From the NCBI RefSeq assembly GCF_052857255.1, contig NW_027526506.1, forward strand, positions 620,001-684,000: a DNA stretch of 64,000 nt, read 5' to 3'. Within the stretch, counting starts at the first letter, position 1, and the number at the start of each line of letters is the position of its first letter. Under the pieces are notes generated by a model that did no database searches, was not told the origin of the DNA, and saw nothing but the letters and a program-made list of their open reading frames with translations. This DNA is from Amblyomma americanum. Its lineage: Eukaryota > Arthropoda > Arachnida > Ixodida > Ixodidae. A program made the translations under genes and the position numbers. Of the stretch, positions 7,070-18,058 are shown piece after piece.

Positions 7070-9922
7070 AAGCTCTTCTTTTTCTTTCTGCTCGCACAAT
7101 TCCCGTCTTTATTGAGCCAACTTTAGCTCTTCTTTTTCTTTCTGCTCGCACAATTCCCGTCTTTTTTGAGGCAACCGAAGCCTTTCATTTTCTTTCTGCT
7201 CGCACAATTCCCGTCTTTTTTGAGCCAACGGAAGCTCTTCTTTTTCTTTCTGCTCGCACAATTCCCGTCTTTCTCGAGCCAACCGAAGCTCTTCTTTTTC
7301 TTTCTGCTCGCACAATTGCCGTCTTTCTTGAGCCAATCGAAGCTCTTCTTTTTCTTTCTGCTCGCACAATTCCCGTCTTTTTTGAGAAAACCGAAGCTCT
7401 TCTTTTTCTTTCTGCTCGCACAATTCCCGTCTTTCTTGAGCCGACCGAAGCTCTTCTTTTTCTTTCTGCTTGCACAATTCCCGTCTTTATTGAGCCAACT
7501 GTAGCTCTTCATTTTCTTTCTGCTCGCACAATTCCCGTATTTTTTGAGGCAACCGAAGCCTTTCATTTTCTTTCTGCTCGCACAATTCCCGTCTTTTTTG
7601 AGCCAACCGAAGCTCTTCTTTTTCTTTCTGCTCGCAAAATTCCCGTCTTTCTTGAGCCACCCGAAGCTCTTCTTTTTCTTTCTGCTCAAACAATTCCCGT
7701 CTTTCTTGAGCCAACCGCAGCTCTTCTTTTTCTTTCTGCTCGCACAATTCCCGTCTTTTTTGAGCCAACTGAAGCCTTTCTTTTTCTTTCTGCTCGCACC
7801 ATTCCCGTCTTTTTTTGAGACAACCGAAGCTCTACTTTTTCTTTCTGCTCACACATATCACGTCTTTCTTGATCTAACCGAAGCTCTTTTTCTTTCTGCT
7901 CGCACAATTCTCGTCTTTCTTGAGCCAACCGAAGCTCTTCTTTTTCTTTTCTCGCACAATTCCCGTCTTTCTTGAGCCAACCGAAGCTCTTTTTTTTCTT
8001 TCTGCTCGCACAATTCTCGTCTCTCTTGAGCCAACCGAAGCTCTTCTTTTTGTTTCTGCTCGCACAATTCCCGTCTCTTTTAGGCCAACCGAAGCTCTTC
8101 TTTTATTTTCTGCTCGCACAATTCCCGTCCTTCTTGAGCGAACCGAAGCTCTTCTTTTTCTTTCTGCTCTTACAATTCCCGTCTTTCTTGAGCCAACCGA
8201 AGCTCTTCTTTTTCTTTCTGCTCGCAGAATTCCCCTCTTTCATTAGCCAACCGAAGCTTCTCTTTTTCTTTCTGCTCGCAGAAATGAAGTTTTTCTTGAG
8301 CAAACCGAAGCTCTTCTTTTTCTTTCTGCTCGCACAATTCCCGTCTTTATTGAGCCAACCGCAGCTCTTCTTTTTCTTTCTGCTCGTACAATTCCCGTCT
8401 TTCTTGAGCCAGCCGAAGCTCTTCTTTTTCTTTTCTCGCACAATTCCCGTCTTTTTTAGGCCAACCGAAGCTCTTCCTTTTCTTTCTGCTCGCACAATTC
8501 ACGTCTTTGTTGAGCCAACCGAAGCCTTTCTTTTTCTTTCTGTTCGCACAATTCCCGTCTTTCTTGAGCCAACCGAAGCTCTTCTTTTTCTTTCTGCTCG
8601 CAGAATTCCCGTCTCTCTTAAGCCAACCGAAGCTCTTCGTTTACTTTCTGCTCGCACAATTCCGGTCTTTCTTGCGCCAACCGAAGCTCTTCTTTTTCTT
8701 TCTGCTCTTACAATTCCGTCTTTCTTGAGCCAACCGAAGCTCTTCTTTTTCTTAATGCTCGCACAATTCCCGTCTTTCATGAGCCAACCGAAGCTCTTCT
8801 TTTTCTTTCTGCTCGCACAATTCCCGCCTTTCTTGAGCTAACCGAAGCTCTTCTTTTTCTTTCTGCTCACACATATCCCGTCTTTTTTGAGCTAACCGAA
8901 GCTCTTTTTCTTTCTGCTCGCACAATTGCCGTCTTTCTTGAGCCAATTGAAGCTCATCTTTCTCATTCTGCTCCCACAATTCCCGTCTCTCTTGAGCCAA
9001 CCGAAGCTCTTCTTTTTCATTCTGCTCGCACAATTCCCGTCTTTTTTGAGCCAATCGAAGCTCTTCTTTTTCTTTCTGCTCGCACAATTCCCGTCTTTCT
9101 TGAGCCGACCGAAGCTCTTCTTTTTCTTTCTGCTCGCACAATTCCCGTCTTTATTGAGGCAACCGAAGCCTTTCAATTTCTTTCTGCTCGCACAATTCCC
9201 GTCTTTTTTGAGCCAACCGAAGCTCTTCTTTTTCTTTCTGCTCGCAAAATTCCCGTCTTTCTTGAGCCACCCGAAGCTCTTCTTTTTCTTTCTGCTCGCA
9301 AAATTCCCGTCTTTCTTGAGCCACCCGAAGCTCTTCTTTTTCTTTCTGCTCAAACAATTCCCGTCTTTCTTGAGCCAACCGCAGCTCTTCTTTTTCTTTC
9401 TGCTCGCACAATTCCCGTCTTTTTTGAGCCAACCGAAGCTTTTCTTTCTCTTTCTGCTCGCACCATTCGCGTCTTTTTTTGAGACAACCGAAGCTCTTCT
9501 TTTTCTTTCTGCTCGCAAAATTCACGTCTTTCTTGAGCCAACCGAAGCTCTTCTTTTTCTTTCTGCTCCCCCAATTCCCGTCATTCTTCAGCCAACCGAA
9601 GCTCTTATTTTCCTTTCTGCTCCCACATATCCCGTCTTTCTTGATCTAACCGAAGCTCTTTTTCTTTCTGCTCGTACAATTCTCGTCTTTCTTGAGCCAA
9701 CCGAAGCTCTTCTTTTTCTTTTGTCGCACAATTCCCGTCTTTCTTGAGCCAACCGAAGCTCTTTTTTTTCTTTCTGCTCGCACATTTCTCGTCTCTCTTG
9801 AGCCAACCGAAGCTCTTCTTTTTCTTTCTGCTCGCACAATTCCCGTCTTTTTTGAGAAAACCGAAGCTCTTCTTTTTCTTTCCGCTCGCACAATTCCCGT
9901 CTTTCTTGAGCCGACCGAAGCT
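7070..9922 (-). repeat. 54-bp satellite array, segment 2
   Basis: The satellite lies between the two LTR elements. It starts with the right-hand AAGCT duplication (7070-7074) and ends with the left-hand one of copy 2 (9918-9922). It contains the junction of the 7,388-bp duplication near 8544-8553. A typical 52-bp frame-shifting unit lies at 7935-7986. No gene is seen. Bases 7070-8543 align with 18054 onward at an offset of 10,984 bp. Confidence 0.95.
9918..9922. repeat. Target site duplication AAGCT, left of LTR element copy 2
   Basis: It is paired with AAGCT at 14458-14462. It is inherited from the single original insertion through the 7,388-bp duplication. Confidence 0.92.
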
Positions 9923-10143
9923 TGTTGTATCCCGTACCGTTGGAGAACTGCCCGGTCCGACTGCCCGGAGCAGCCGGAGCACCACCACGTCAAGCACCCG
10001 CCACGTACATACCTCGACCAACTCTCCTTTATTCCAGTTCAATGATGAATATATATACAGATGTGCGAGTCAGCTGACCAGATAGGGCGCATGCCTAGCG
10101 CCACCTAGTTTATACAAACATAACTACAGAATACAATACCACA
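9923..10143 (-). repeat. 3' LTR of element copy 2
   Basis: This 221-bp LTR shows no difference from 2535-2755. AATAAA (element sense) is at 10028-10033 and TATATATA at 10050-10057. Confidence 0.95.
10028..10033 (-). terminator. Poly(A) signal AATAAA in 3' LTR, copy 2
   Basis: It has the same position within the LTR as in copy 1, sixteen bases downstream of the TATA box in element sense. Confidence 0.6.
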
Positions 10144-10155
10144 TTATTCCCCCTC
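10144..10155 (-). promoter_or_regulatory. Polypurine tract, copy 2
   Basis: GAGGGGGAATAA in element sense abuts the 3' LTR, as in copy 1. Confidence 0.8.
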
Positions 10156-10196
10156 AAAAGAGTTAGCAACTAACACTGGAAAAACACAATAAACAC

Positions 10197-10865
10197 TCAA
10201 TGTCTTTCATAGTCTTTAAACCACACTGGTGGTCTTCTTTGTCTCGTCGAATGCCTCAGTCCTGGAACGTCCCTTTCAACTGGCGTCTGAACAGATGGCT
10301 GCTGGGGTGGGTCGTGGTTCTCCTGCTGTGGTTCGCCAAGTGGTTTTGCTGATTCAGGCGAACAACTTTTCGGAACTGTAGGTGGTGGAACTGGTTGGGG
10401 GCAAGGTACCAGCCGACTCCGATTCCATGTGCGGCCATCATTGAGCTTGTAGGTATCTTGACCACATTGGTCCACAATGGTGAATGGACTCGAGTAGCTC
10501 AGAGCGCCCTTAGGCACGTGACCAGGCAACTTGACTCTCACCGGTTGACCTGTTGTTAATGGAGAGTACTTTGCAGCTCGTCGACGGTCAGTGTAAGTCT
10601 TACTTGCTTGTTGCCTTTGTGCTACTCTGCTGTGGATGGACTTCATCGCTGCCTGCGGATCTTGAAAAAACTCTTTACCTGGCGCTCCTACAAGATCAAG
10701 TTTTGTTCTGGGATGACGGCCGTGAAGAAGGACGGAAGGCTTCACTCCTGTGGTCGCATGCGGTGTGAAACGGTAGACTCCCAGGTATTCGGTGATAGCT
10801 TCCTTCAAAGGCCGATGTTCTTGTGCGCAGACTTGAACGTACTCTTTGAGTACTCGATTAAACCT
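10197..10865 (-). pseudogene. pol: Integrase C-terminal part, beyond the amber stop, copy 2
   Basis: These 222 open codons follow the TAG at 10866-10868 and end at TGA 10197-10199. They hold the end of the integrase core, the basic C-terminal domain and the Pro/Gln-rich tail. The amino-acid sequence matches copy 1; the one base change seen, at 10722, is silent. No ATG supports separate expression. It is part of pol stranded by the shared nonsense codon. Confidence 0.88.
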
Positions 10866-13800
10866 CTATACCTGCCCGTTAGCTTGCGGATGATAGACTG
10901 CCGAATACGTATGAGCGATGCCACGTTCTTTGAGGAAACTGTCAAACTCCAAGGCTGTAAACTGAGCACCATGATCACTCACAATCTCGTCTGGATATCC
11001 TTCCCTGCTGAAGATGCTTCGCAGAAAGGAGATGACTGTTGCAGTTGTCACCCTTGCTGAGAAACAAACCTCAGGCCACTTGCTGTAGTAATCGATGGCT
11101 GTAATGGCAAAACGGCAATCTGCCGGCACTTCGGAAAAAGGGCCCACAATATCGATGCCTAGCTTCTGCCATGGTGCAGATGGGAATGCAACTGGCTGCA
11201 GAGGTGGTGTCACGGGTTTTGCAGACTTGTCAACAGATTGGCATACCGCGCAGGATGCAATGAATTGTTCTACTTGCTTGCACATAGCAGGCCACCAGTA
11301 TTGCTCACGTAGTCGCTGCTTTGTCCTCGTTATTCCCGGATGAGACTCGTGGGCTGCGTCAAGAAGCCGTGCTACGAGGGACGAAGGTACTACAAATTTG
11401 TCACCACGAAGCAGGAGGTCTCCAACGACTGAGAGCTCAGTTTGCACCCGGTAGAACGGAACTGCTTCGGCAGGCAACATCTTCACTGCGGGCCATGCCG
11501 ATGTCACCCACTTTATAACCTGCTGCAGCAACGGGTCCTGCATCGTTTCAATGACAAACTCTTCATGAGTAATGCATGTTGAGACAACACAAACAGTCTC
11601 TTCTTCCTCTTCCTCCACACGACCTGGAAGGGGCATCCTTGAAAGAGCATCAGCAACAGTATTCTTGTCACCCTTGTGAAATTCAATCGTGAAGTTGTAT
11701 GCCAACAGCCTGGCGTGCCACCTCGCAATCCGGAACGGTCGGCGACCTACTCCCTTTGTACTAAGGAGTGTGACCAGAGCCTGGTGATCGGTGCGTAATA
11801 TGAATGAACGACCCCAAAGGTACACTCTCCAATATTCGCATGCCCACAAGCAAGCAAGGGCTTCCAATTCCCCTACAGAATACTTCTGTTCCTGTGAAGT
11901 AAGCCTGCGAGAAACAAAAGCAATCGTCACCAGTTCATCATTCCTTGTCTGTTGCAACACTGCTCCCAAGCCAATGGATGAGGCATCCGTAGTGACAATA
12001 ATGTCCCCCGCAGGATCAAATAGCTGTAAACATCTTGTGGCCAGGGAACATTTCAGTTGCTCGAAACAAGCTTGTCTTGCAGGGTTCCATGTGAATGTGG
12101 CATTCTTACGTAGCAACTCTCGAAGAGGCTCGACAACCACCGCATAGTCAGGTATAAATTTGGCGTAGTAGCCTACCATGCCCAAGAATGAGCGCAGAGT
12201 ACCGACATTTGTTGGGGCTGGCACAGCCTTGATGGCGTCAATGTTACTTTGTAAAGGGCGTATTCCCTTGTGACTGATCCTGTGACCAAGGAAGTCGACT
12301 TCTTGCACATTAAAAATGCATTTGTCATTCAACTTCAATCCAGCCTTTGCAATCAAGTGCAAAACTTGTTTCAAATTCTTGAAGTGCTCTTCACGTGTGC
12401 TTCCGTACACAATGACATCATCTATGTAGCACAAAGTGTTTTTGCAGTTCTGCAAAATAGTGGCCATCATTTTCTGAAACGCAGACGGTGCTGATGCAAG
12501 ACCGAAACAGACGCGCTTGAATCTGTACAGTCCACTATCGGTTATGAAGGTAGTCAGTTCCCTGCTTTCAGGGCTTAGCAGAACTTGTTGATATGCAGCT
12601 GCTAAATCAATCTTTGAAAAGTAATTTGCGCCATGAAGTTTGTGCAATATTTCTTCCGTGTGCGGCAGTGGAAATTTGTCAACGACAATCGCTTTGTTTG
12701 GTTCGCGCAGATCGACACAAATTCTTATCTTGCCGTTTTTCTTTGCTACTACTACGATTGGAGACACCCATTCAGACGTGTCAATCTTTTCTATGACATC
12801 TTCTTGCTCAAGGCGCTGCAGCTCTTCGCGTACTCGGTCTCGCATTGAAAATGGCAAACGCCGCAACTTAGCAACAACAGGCGTGATTCCTTCTCTTATC
12901 TTGACCTTATGGACAAAATTTGTTGCAAGCCCTAACTTGCCATCAAACAAGTGCGGAAACTGGCAAAACAGTTCACGGTCAAGGCCTTCTGGCGCTTGCG
13001 TAATATGGGTGCATTGTAATGACGTACCGTTGATTTGCAGACGCAGCGTTTCGACAGCGTCGATGCCGAGAATGTCAGTACCGTCCTTGACGACGTAGAA
13101 GAGAATGTCGGCCTGCCGATCCTGGAAGATGACTGGCGCCGTGAAACACCCCTCGATGGTTATTCTGCGGCGAGAGAAATCGTAGAGTGACGCTGATGTT
13201 GGCTGCAAAGGGAAGCGTTTCAACCTTGAATACGTGGCGTTCGACAGAATGGAGACAGCAGAACCCGTGTCTACGAGGAAACGTATAGGAACATCTTGTA
13301 CGAAGACTTCTGTGTGTATCCCTCCTTTGCACTGCCGGTCGAGAAGCAACACGTTGAGATCGCCGGATGCACTGCAGGTGTCGACTTCTCGGACAGCAAG
13401 GGCCCTTTCGTCAGGCATGCCGCTTCTACAGACACGCTGAAAATGTCCTCGTTTGCCACATTTGCTGCAAGTTTTACCCCGCGCCTTGCATGTCTTGGAA
13501 TCTGCAAGATGCCCTGAAGACCCGCAACGGAAACAGGACTTCGGCGGCTGCGAACGCGGTAACTGCGTTTCTGAGCGGCATGGCATCCGATGTTTTTCGA
13601 CCTTTTGAACGCTCGCAGCCGATGACTGCAGCTCAAGTGAGTATTTCGTGGCTTCTTCGATACTGTTTGCAATAGCCAGTGCGCGTTCAAGAGTGAGCGA
13701 AGTGCCTTCAAGCAGTAAACGTTCCCGAAGAACAGGGTTGCACGTTTTCGCTACAAGTTGGTCACGAATAAAATCGTCAGCCTGCTTACCGAAGTCGCAA

Positions 13801-14198
13801 CTTAATGCCAGCTCACGCAACGCCGTGACGAATGCTGTTGCAGTCTCCCCGGGCAGTTGGGTGCGTTGTCCGAACCGATGCCGCTCCACGACGACGTTCG
13901 TTTTAGAAGTGAAGTAAGCGTCCAACGTAGCCACCGCTGCATCGTACTCGTCGCTCGTACCGCTTCCTTCCTTTCCTTCTGTAGGCGGCGTCGACGATTT
14001 CTCCTCCGGCAACGCGTAGTACAAGCGTTGGCCTTCCACACCCAAACAGTGTAGCAGCAAAGCTTTACGGCGCGCAGGTGGGTGAGCGTCGCTCCCGGAC
14101 GCCAGGAGATAGTTCTTGAAAAGGCGGTGCCACTGCGTCCAAGGAATGGCGGGCTTCCCGGGCGTCGGCAGGAACTCGGGCGGTTGATGCAGGCTCAT
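10866..14198 (-). CDS. gag-pol: Gag-Pol polyprotein of Ty3/gypsy element, cut by amber stop, copy 2
   Basis: This is a 1110-residue frame from ATG at 14198, with the same domains as copy 1: gag-like region, two CCHC knuckles (222-257), DTG protease (310-312), RT with YIDD (591-594), RNase H (about 735-855), and integrase with its zinc motif and D1016 and D1075. It ends at the same TAG at codon 1111, replacing the expected third catalytic acidic residue. One amino-acid difference from copy 1 was seen, Ala703 to Thr, between RT and RNase H. Because both copies share the stop, it predates the 7,388-bp duplication. Protein products could be made up to that point, but an active integrase is not expected. 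Confidence 0.94.
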   Translation of the reverse strand: MSLHQPPEFLPTPGKPAIPWTQWHRLFKNYLLASGSDAHPPARRKALLLHCLGVEGQRLYYALPEEKSSTPPTEGKEGSGTSDEYDAAVATLDAYFTSKTNVVVERHRFGQRTQLPGETATAFVTALRELALSCDFGKQADDFIRDQLVAKTCNPVLRERLLLEGTSLTLERALAIANSIEEATKYSLELQSSAASVQKVEKHRMPCRSETQLPRSQPPKSCFRCGSSGHLADSKTCKARGKTCSKCGKRGHFQRVCRSGMPDERALAVREVDTCSASGDLNVLLLDRQCKGGIHTEVFVQDVPIRFLVDTGSAVSILSNATYSRLKRFPLQPTSASLYDFSRRRITIEGCFTAPVIFQDRQADILFYVVKDGTDILGIDAVETLRLQINGTSLQCTHITQAPEGLDRELFCQFPHLFDGKLGLATNFVHKVKIREGITPVVAKLRRLPFSMRDRVREELQRLEQEDVIEKIDTSEWVSPIVVVAKKNGKIRICVDLREPNKAIVVDKFPLPHTEEILHKLHGANYFSKIDLAAAYQQVLLSPESRELTTFITDSGLYRFKRVCFGLASAPSAFQKMMATILQNCKNTLCYIDDVIVYGSTREEHFKNLKQVLHLIAKAGLKLNDKCIFNVQEVDFLGHRISHKGIRPLQSNIDAIKAVPAPTNVGTLRSFLGMVGYYAKFIPDYAVVVEPLRELLRKNATFTWNPARQACFEQLKCSLATRCLQLFDPAGDIIVTTDASSIGLGAVLQQTRNDELVTIAFVSRRLTSQEQKYSVGELEALACLWACEYWRVYLWGRSFILRTDHQALVTLLSTKGVGRRPFRIARWHARLLAYNFTIEFHKGDKNTVADALSRMPLPGRVEEEEEETVCVVSTCITHEEFVIETMQDPLLQQVIKWVTSAWPAVKMLPAEAVPFYRVQTELSVVGDLLLRGDKFVVPSSLVARLLDAAHESHPGITRTKQRLREQYWWPAMCKQVEQFIASCAVCQSVDKSAKPVTPPLQPVAFPSAPWQKLGIDIVGPFSEVPADCRFAITAIDYYSKWPEVCFSARVTTATVISFLRSIFSREGYPDEIVSDHGAQFTALEFDSFLKERGIAHTYSAVYHPQANGQV

Positions 14199-14221
14199 TG
14201 CTTCCGCGTTCGGTTACTTCA

Positions 14222-14234
14222 CCACTCGTGGCCA
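14222..14234 (-). promoter_or_regulatory. Candidate primer binding site, copy 2
   Basis: TGGCCACGAGTGG in element sense, two bases inside the 5' LTR, as in copy 1. The primer tRNA is not identified. Confidence 0.55.
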
Positions 14235-14236
14235 AC

Positions 14237-14457
14237 TGTTGTATCCCGTACCGTTGGGGAACTGCCCGGTCCGACTGCCCGGAGCAGCCGGAGCACCACC
14301 ACGTCAAGCACCCGCCACGTACATACCTCGACCAACTCTCCTTTATTCCAGTTCAATTATGAATATATATACAGATGTGCGAGTCAGCTGACCAGATAGG
14401 GCGCATGCCTAGCGCCACCTAGTTTATACAAACATAACTACAGAATACAATACCACA
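14237..14457 (-). repeat. 5' LTR of element copy 2
   Basis: This 221-bp LTR shows no difference from 6849-7069. It is followed by AAGCT at 14458-14462. Confidence 0.95.
14364..14371 (-). promoter_or_regulatory. TATA box of 5' LTR, copy 2
   Basis: TATATATA on the minus strand, with the same arrangement as in copy 1. Confidence 0.6.
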
Positions 14458-17400
14458 AAGCTCTTCTTTTTCTTTCTGCTCGCACAATTCCCGTCTTTAT
14501 TGAGCCAACTTTAGCTCTTCTTTTTCTTTCTGCTCGCACAATTCCCGTCTTTTTTGAGGCAACCGAAGCCTTTCATTTTCTTTCTGCTCGCACAATTCCC
14601 GTCTTTTTTGAGCCAACGGAAGCTCTTCTTTTTCTTTCTGCTCGCACAATTCCCGTCTTTCTCGAGCCAACCGAAGCTCTTCTTTTTCTTTCTGCTCGCA
14701 CAATTGCCGTCTTTCTTGAGCCAATCGAAGCTCTTCTTTTTCTTTCTGCTCGCACAATTCCCGTCTTTTTTGAGAAAACCGAAGCTCTTCTTTTTCTTTC
14801 TGCTCGCACAATTCCCGTCTTTCTTGAGCCGACCGAAGCTCTTCTTTTTCTTTCTGCTTGCACAATTCCCGTCTTTATTAAGCCAACTGTAGCTCTTCAT
14901 TTTCTTTCTGCTCGCACAATTCCCGTCTTTTTTGAGGCAACCGAAGCCTTTCATTTTCTTTCTGCTCGCACAATTCCCGTCTTTTTTGAGCCAACCGAAG
15001 CTCTTCTTTTTCTTTCTGCTCGCAAAATTCCCGTCTTTCTTGAGCCACCCGAAGCTCTTCTTTTTCTTTCTGCTCAAACAATTCCCGTCTTTCTTGAGCC
15101 AACCGCAGCTCTTCTTTTTCTTTCTGCTCGCACAATTCCCGTCTTTTTTGAGCCAACTGAAGCCTTTCTTTTTCTTTCTGCTCGCACCATTCCCGTCTTT
15201 TTTTGAGACAACCGAAGCTCTACTTTTTCTTTCTGCTCACACATATCACGTCTTTCTTGATCTAACCGAAGCTCTTTTTCTTTCTGCTCGCACAATTCTC
15301 GTCTTTCTTGAGCCAACCGAAGCTCTTCTTTTTCTTTTCTCGCACAATTCCCGTCTTTCTTGAGCCAACCGAAGCTCTTTTTTTTCTTTCTGCTCGCACA
15401 ATTCTCGTCTCTCTTGAGCCAACCGAAGCTCTTCTTTTTGTTTCTGCTCGCACAATTCCCGTCTCTTTTAGGCCAACCGAAGCTCTTCTTTTATTTTCTG
15501 CTCGCACAATTCCCGTCCTTCTTGAGCGAACCGAAGCTCTTCTTTTTCTTTCTGCTCTTACAATTCCCGTCTTTCTTGAGCCAACCGAAGCTCTTCTTTT
15601 TCTTTCTGCTCGCAGAATTCCCCTCTTTCATTAGCCAACCGAAGCTTCTCTTTTTCTTTCTGCTCGCAGAAATGAAGTTTTTCTTGAGCAAACCGAAGCT
15701 CTTCTTTTTCTTTCTGCTCGCACAATTCCCGTCTTTATTGAGCCAACCGCAGCTCTTCTTTTTCTTTCTGCTCGTACAATTCCCGTCTTTCTTGAGCCAG
15801 CCGAAGCTCTTCTTTTTCTTTTCTCGCACAATTCCCGTCTTTTTTAGGCCAACCGAAGCTCTTCCTTTTCTTTCTGCTCGCACAATTCACGTCTTTGTTG
15901 AGCCAACCGAAGCCTTTCTTTTTCTTTCTGTTCGCACAATTTCCGTCTTTTTTGAGCGAACCGATGCTCTTCTTTTTCTTTCTGCTCGCACAATTCCCGT
16001 CTTTCTTGAGCCAACGGAAGCTCTTCTTTTTCTTTCTGCTCGCACAATTCCCGTCTTTCTCGAGCCAACCGAAGCACTTCTTTTTCTTTCTGTTCGCACA
16101 ATTCCCGTCTTTCTTGAGCCAATCGAAGCTCTTCTTTTTCTTTCTGCTTGCCCAATTCTCGTCTTTCTTGAGCCAATCTAAACTCTTCTTTTTCTTTCTG
16201 CTCGCACAATTCCCGTCTTTCTTGAGCCAACGGAAGCTCTTCTTTTTCTTTCTGCTCGCACAATTCCCGTCTTTCTCGAGCCAACCGAAGCTCTTCTTTT
16301 TCTTTCTGCTCGCACAATTGCCGTCTTTCTTGAGCCAATCGAAGCTCTTTTTCTTTCTGCTCGCACAATTCTCGTATTTTTTGAGCCAACCGAAGCTCTT
16401 CTTTTTCTTTCTGCTCGCACAATTCCCGTCTGTCTTGAGCAAATCGAAGCTCTTCTTTTTCTTTCTACTGGCACTATTAACGTCTTGAGCGAATTAAAGC
16501 TCTTCTTTTTCTTCTTGCTCGCACAATTCCCGTATTTCTTGAGCCAACCGAAGCTCTTCTTTTTCTTTCTGCTCGCAAAATTCCCGTCTTTCTTGAGCCA
16601 GCCGAAGCTCTTCCTTTTCTTTCTGCTCGCACAATTCCCGTCTTTCTTGAGCCAACCGAAGCTCTTCTTTTACTTGCTGCTCGCACAATTCCCGTCTTTC
16701 TTGAGCCAACCGAAGCTCTTCTTTTTCTTTCTGCTCGCAGAATTCCCGTCTCTCTTAAGCCAACCGAAGCTCTTCGTTTACTTTCTGCTCGCACAATTCC
16801 GGTCTTTCTTGAGCCAACCGAAGCTCTTCTTTTTCTTTCTGCTCTTACAATTCCGTCTTTCTTGAGCCAACCGAAGCTCTTCTTTTTCTTAATGCTCGCA
16901 CAATTCCCGTCTTTCATGAGCCAACCGAAGCTCTTCTTTTTCTTTCTGCTCGCACAATTCCCGCCTTCCTTGAGCTAACCGAAGCTCTTCTTTTTCTTTC
17001 TGCTCACACATATCCCGTCTTTTTTGAGCTAACCGAAGCTCTTTTTCTTTCTGCTCGCACAATTGCCGTCTTTCTTGAGCCAATTGAAGCTCATCTTTCT
17101 CATTCTGCTCCCACAATTCCCGTCTCTCTTGAGCCAACCGAAGCTCTTCTTTTTCATTCTGCTCGCACAATTCCCGTTTTTTTGAGCCAATCGAAGCTCT
17201 TCTTTTTCTATGTGCTCGCACAATTCCCGTCTTTCTTGAGCCGACCGAAGCTCTTCTTTTTCTTTCTGCTCGCACAATTCCCGTCTTTATTGAGCCAACT
17301 GTAGCTCTTCTTTTTCTTTCTGCTCGCACAATTCCCGTCTTTTTTGAGGCAACCGAAGCCTTTCAATTTCTTTCTGCTCGCACAATTCCCGTCTTTTTTG

Positions 17401-18053
17401 AGCCAACCGAAGCTCTTCTTTTTCTTTCTGCTCGCAAAATTCCCGTCTTTCTTGAGCCACCCGAAGCTCTTCTTTTTCTTTCTGCTCAAACAATTCCCGT
17501 CTTTCTTGAGCCAACCGCAGCTCTTCTTTTTCTTTCTGCTCGCACAATTCCCGTCTTTTTTGAGCCAACCGAAGCTTTTCTTTCTCTTTCTGCTCGCACC
17601 ATTCCCGTCTTTTTTTGAGACAACCGAAGCTCTTCTTTTTCTTTCTGCTCGCAAAATTCACGTCTTTCTTGAGCCAACCGAAGCTCTTCTTTTTCTTTCT
17701 GCTCCCACAATTCCCGTCTTTCTTGAGCCAACCGAAGCTCTTATTTTTCTTTCTGCTCCCACATATCCCGTCTTTCTTGATCTAACCGAAGCTCTTTTTC
17801 TTTCTGCTCGCACAATTCTCGTCTTTCTTGAGCCAACCGAAGCTCTTCTTTTTCTTTTGTCGCACAATTCCCGTCTTTCTTGAGCCAACCGAAGCTCTTT
17901 TTTTCTTTCTGCTCGCACATTTCTCGTCTCTCTTGAGCCAACCGAAGCTCTTCTTTTTCTTTCTGCTCGCACAATTCCCGTCTTTTTTTGAGAAAACCGA
18001 AGCTCTTCTTTTTCTTTCTGCTCGCACTATTCCCGTCTTTCTTGAGCCGACCG

Positions 18054-18058
18054 AAGCT
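18054..18058. other. Paralogous empty site of the LTR element
   Basis: Satellite left of the element (for example 2217-2534) aligns here with offset 15,524, and satellite right of it (7070 onward) aligns with offset 10,984. The difference, 4540 bp, equals the 4535-bp element plus the 5-bp duplication. AAGCT occurs once here, with the same neighbouring variants (gagccgaccg before, tttattgagccaact after). This is the pre-insertion arrangement kept in a sister block of the array. Confidence 0.85.

Larger units (their letters stand above)
1156..8543. repeat. 7,388-bp tandem duplication, unit 1
   Basis: This block is repeated directly by 8544-15931 with a constant offset of 7,388 bp. It contains satellite, the complete LTR element 2535-7069, and more satellite. 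Left of base 1156 and right of the second unit the alignment breaks. The break lies inside a shared stretch tcgcacaatt (8544-8553), as expected for unequal exchange between misaligned satellite units. Differences seen between the units are sparse single bases, for example 3334 A/G, 4704 C/T and 5686 A/G (paired with 10722, 12092 and 13074). Confidence 0.9.
9923..14457 (-). mobile_element. Ty3/gypsy LTR retrotransposon, copy 2 (4535 bp)
   Basis: The structure equals copy 1 at an offset of 7,388 bp. LTRs are 9923-10143 and 14237-14457, gag-pol is 10866-14198 with the integrase remainder down to 10197, and the polypurine tract is at 10144-10155. Three substitutions from copy 1 were noticed: 10722 (silent), 12092 (Ala703 to Thr in pol) and 13074 (silent). 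Both LTRs repeat the exact two-base difference seen between the LTRs of copy 1. Copy 2 is therefore a passenger of a segmental duplication, not a second transposition. Confidence 0.95.
8544..15931. repeat. 7,388-bp tandem duplication, unit 2
   Basis: This is the direct copy of 1156-8543, including the second LTR element with the same target site, LTR differences and internal stop. It ends near 15941, where the sequence changes from the unit-1 pattern (attcccg) to atttccg. Confidence 0.9.

Noticed and set aside
9923..14457. A second independent insertion of the LTR element
   Set aside because: Target site, LTR differences, internal stop and all flanking unit variants are shared with copy 1 at a constant offset, so it was duplicated along with its surroundings.
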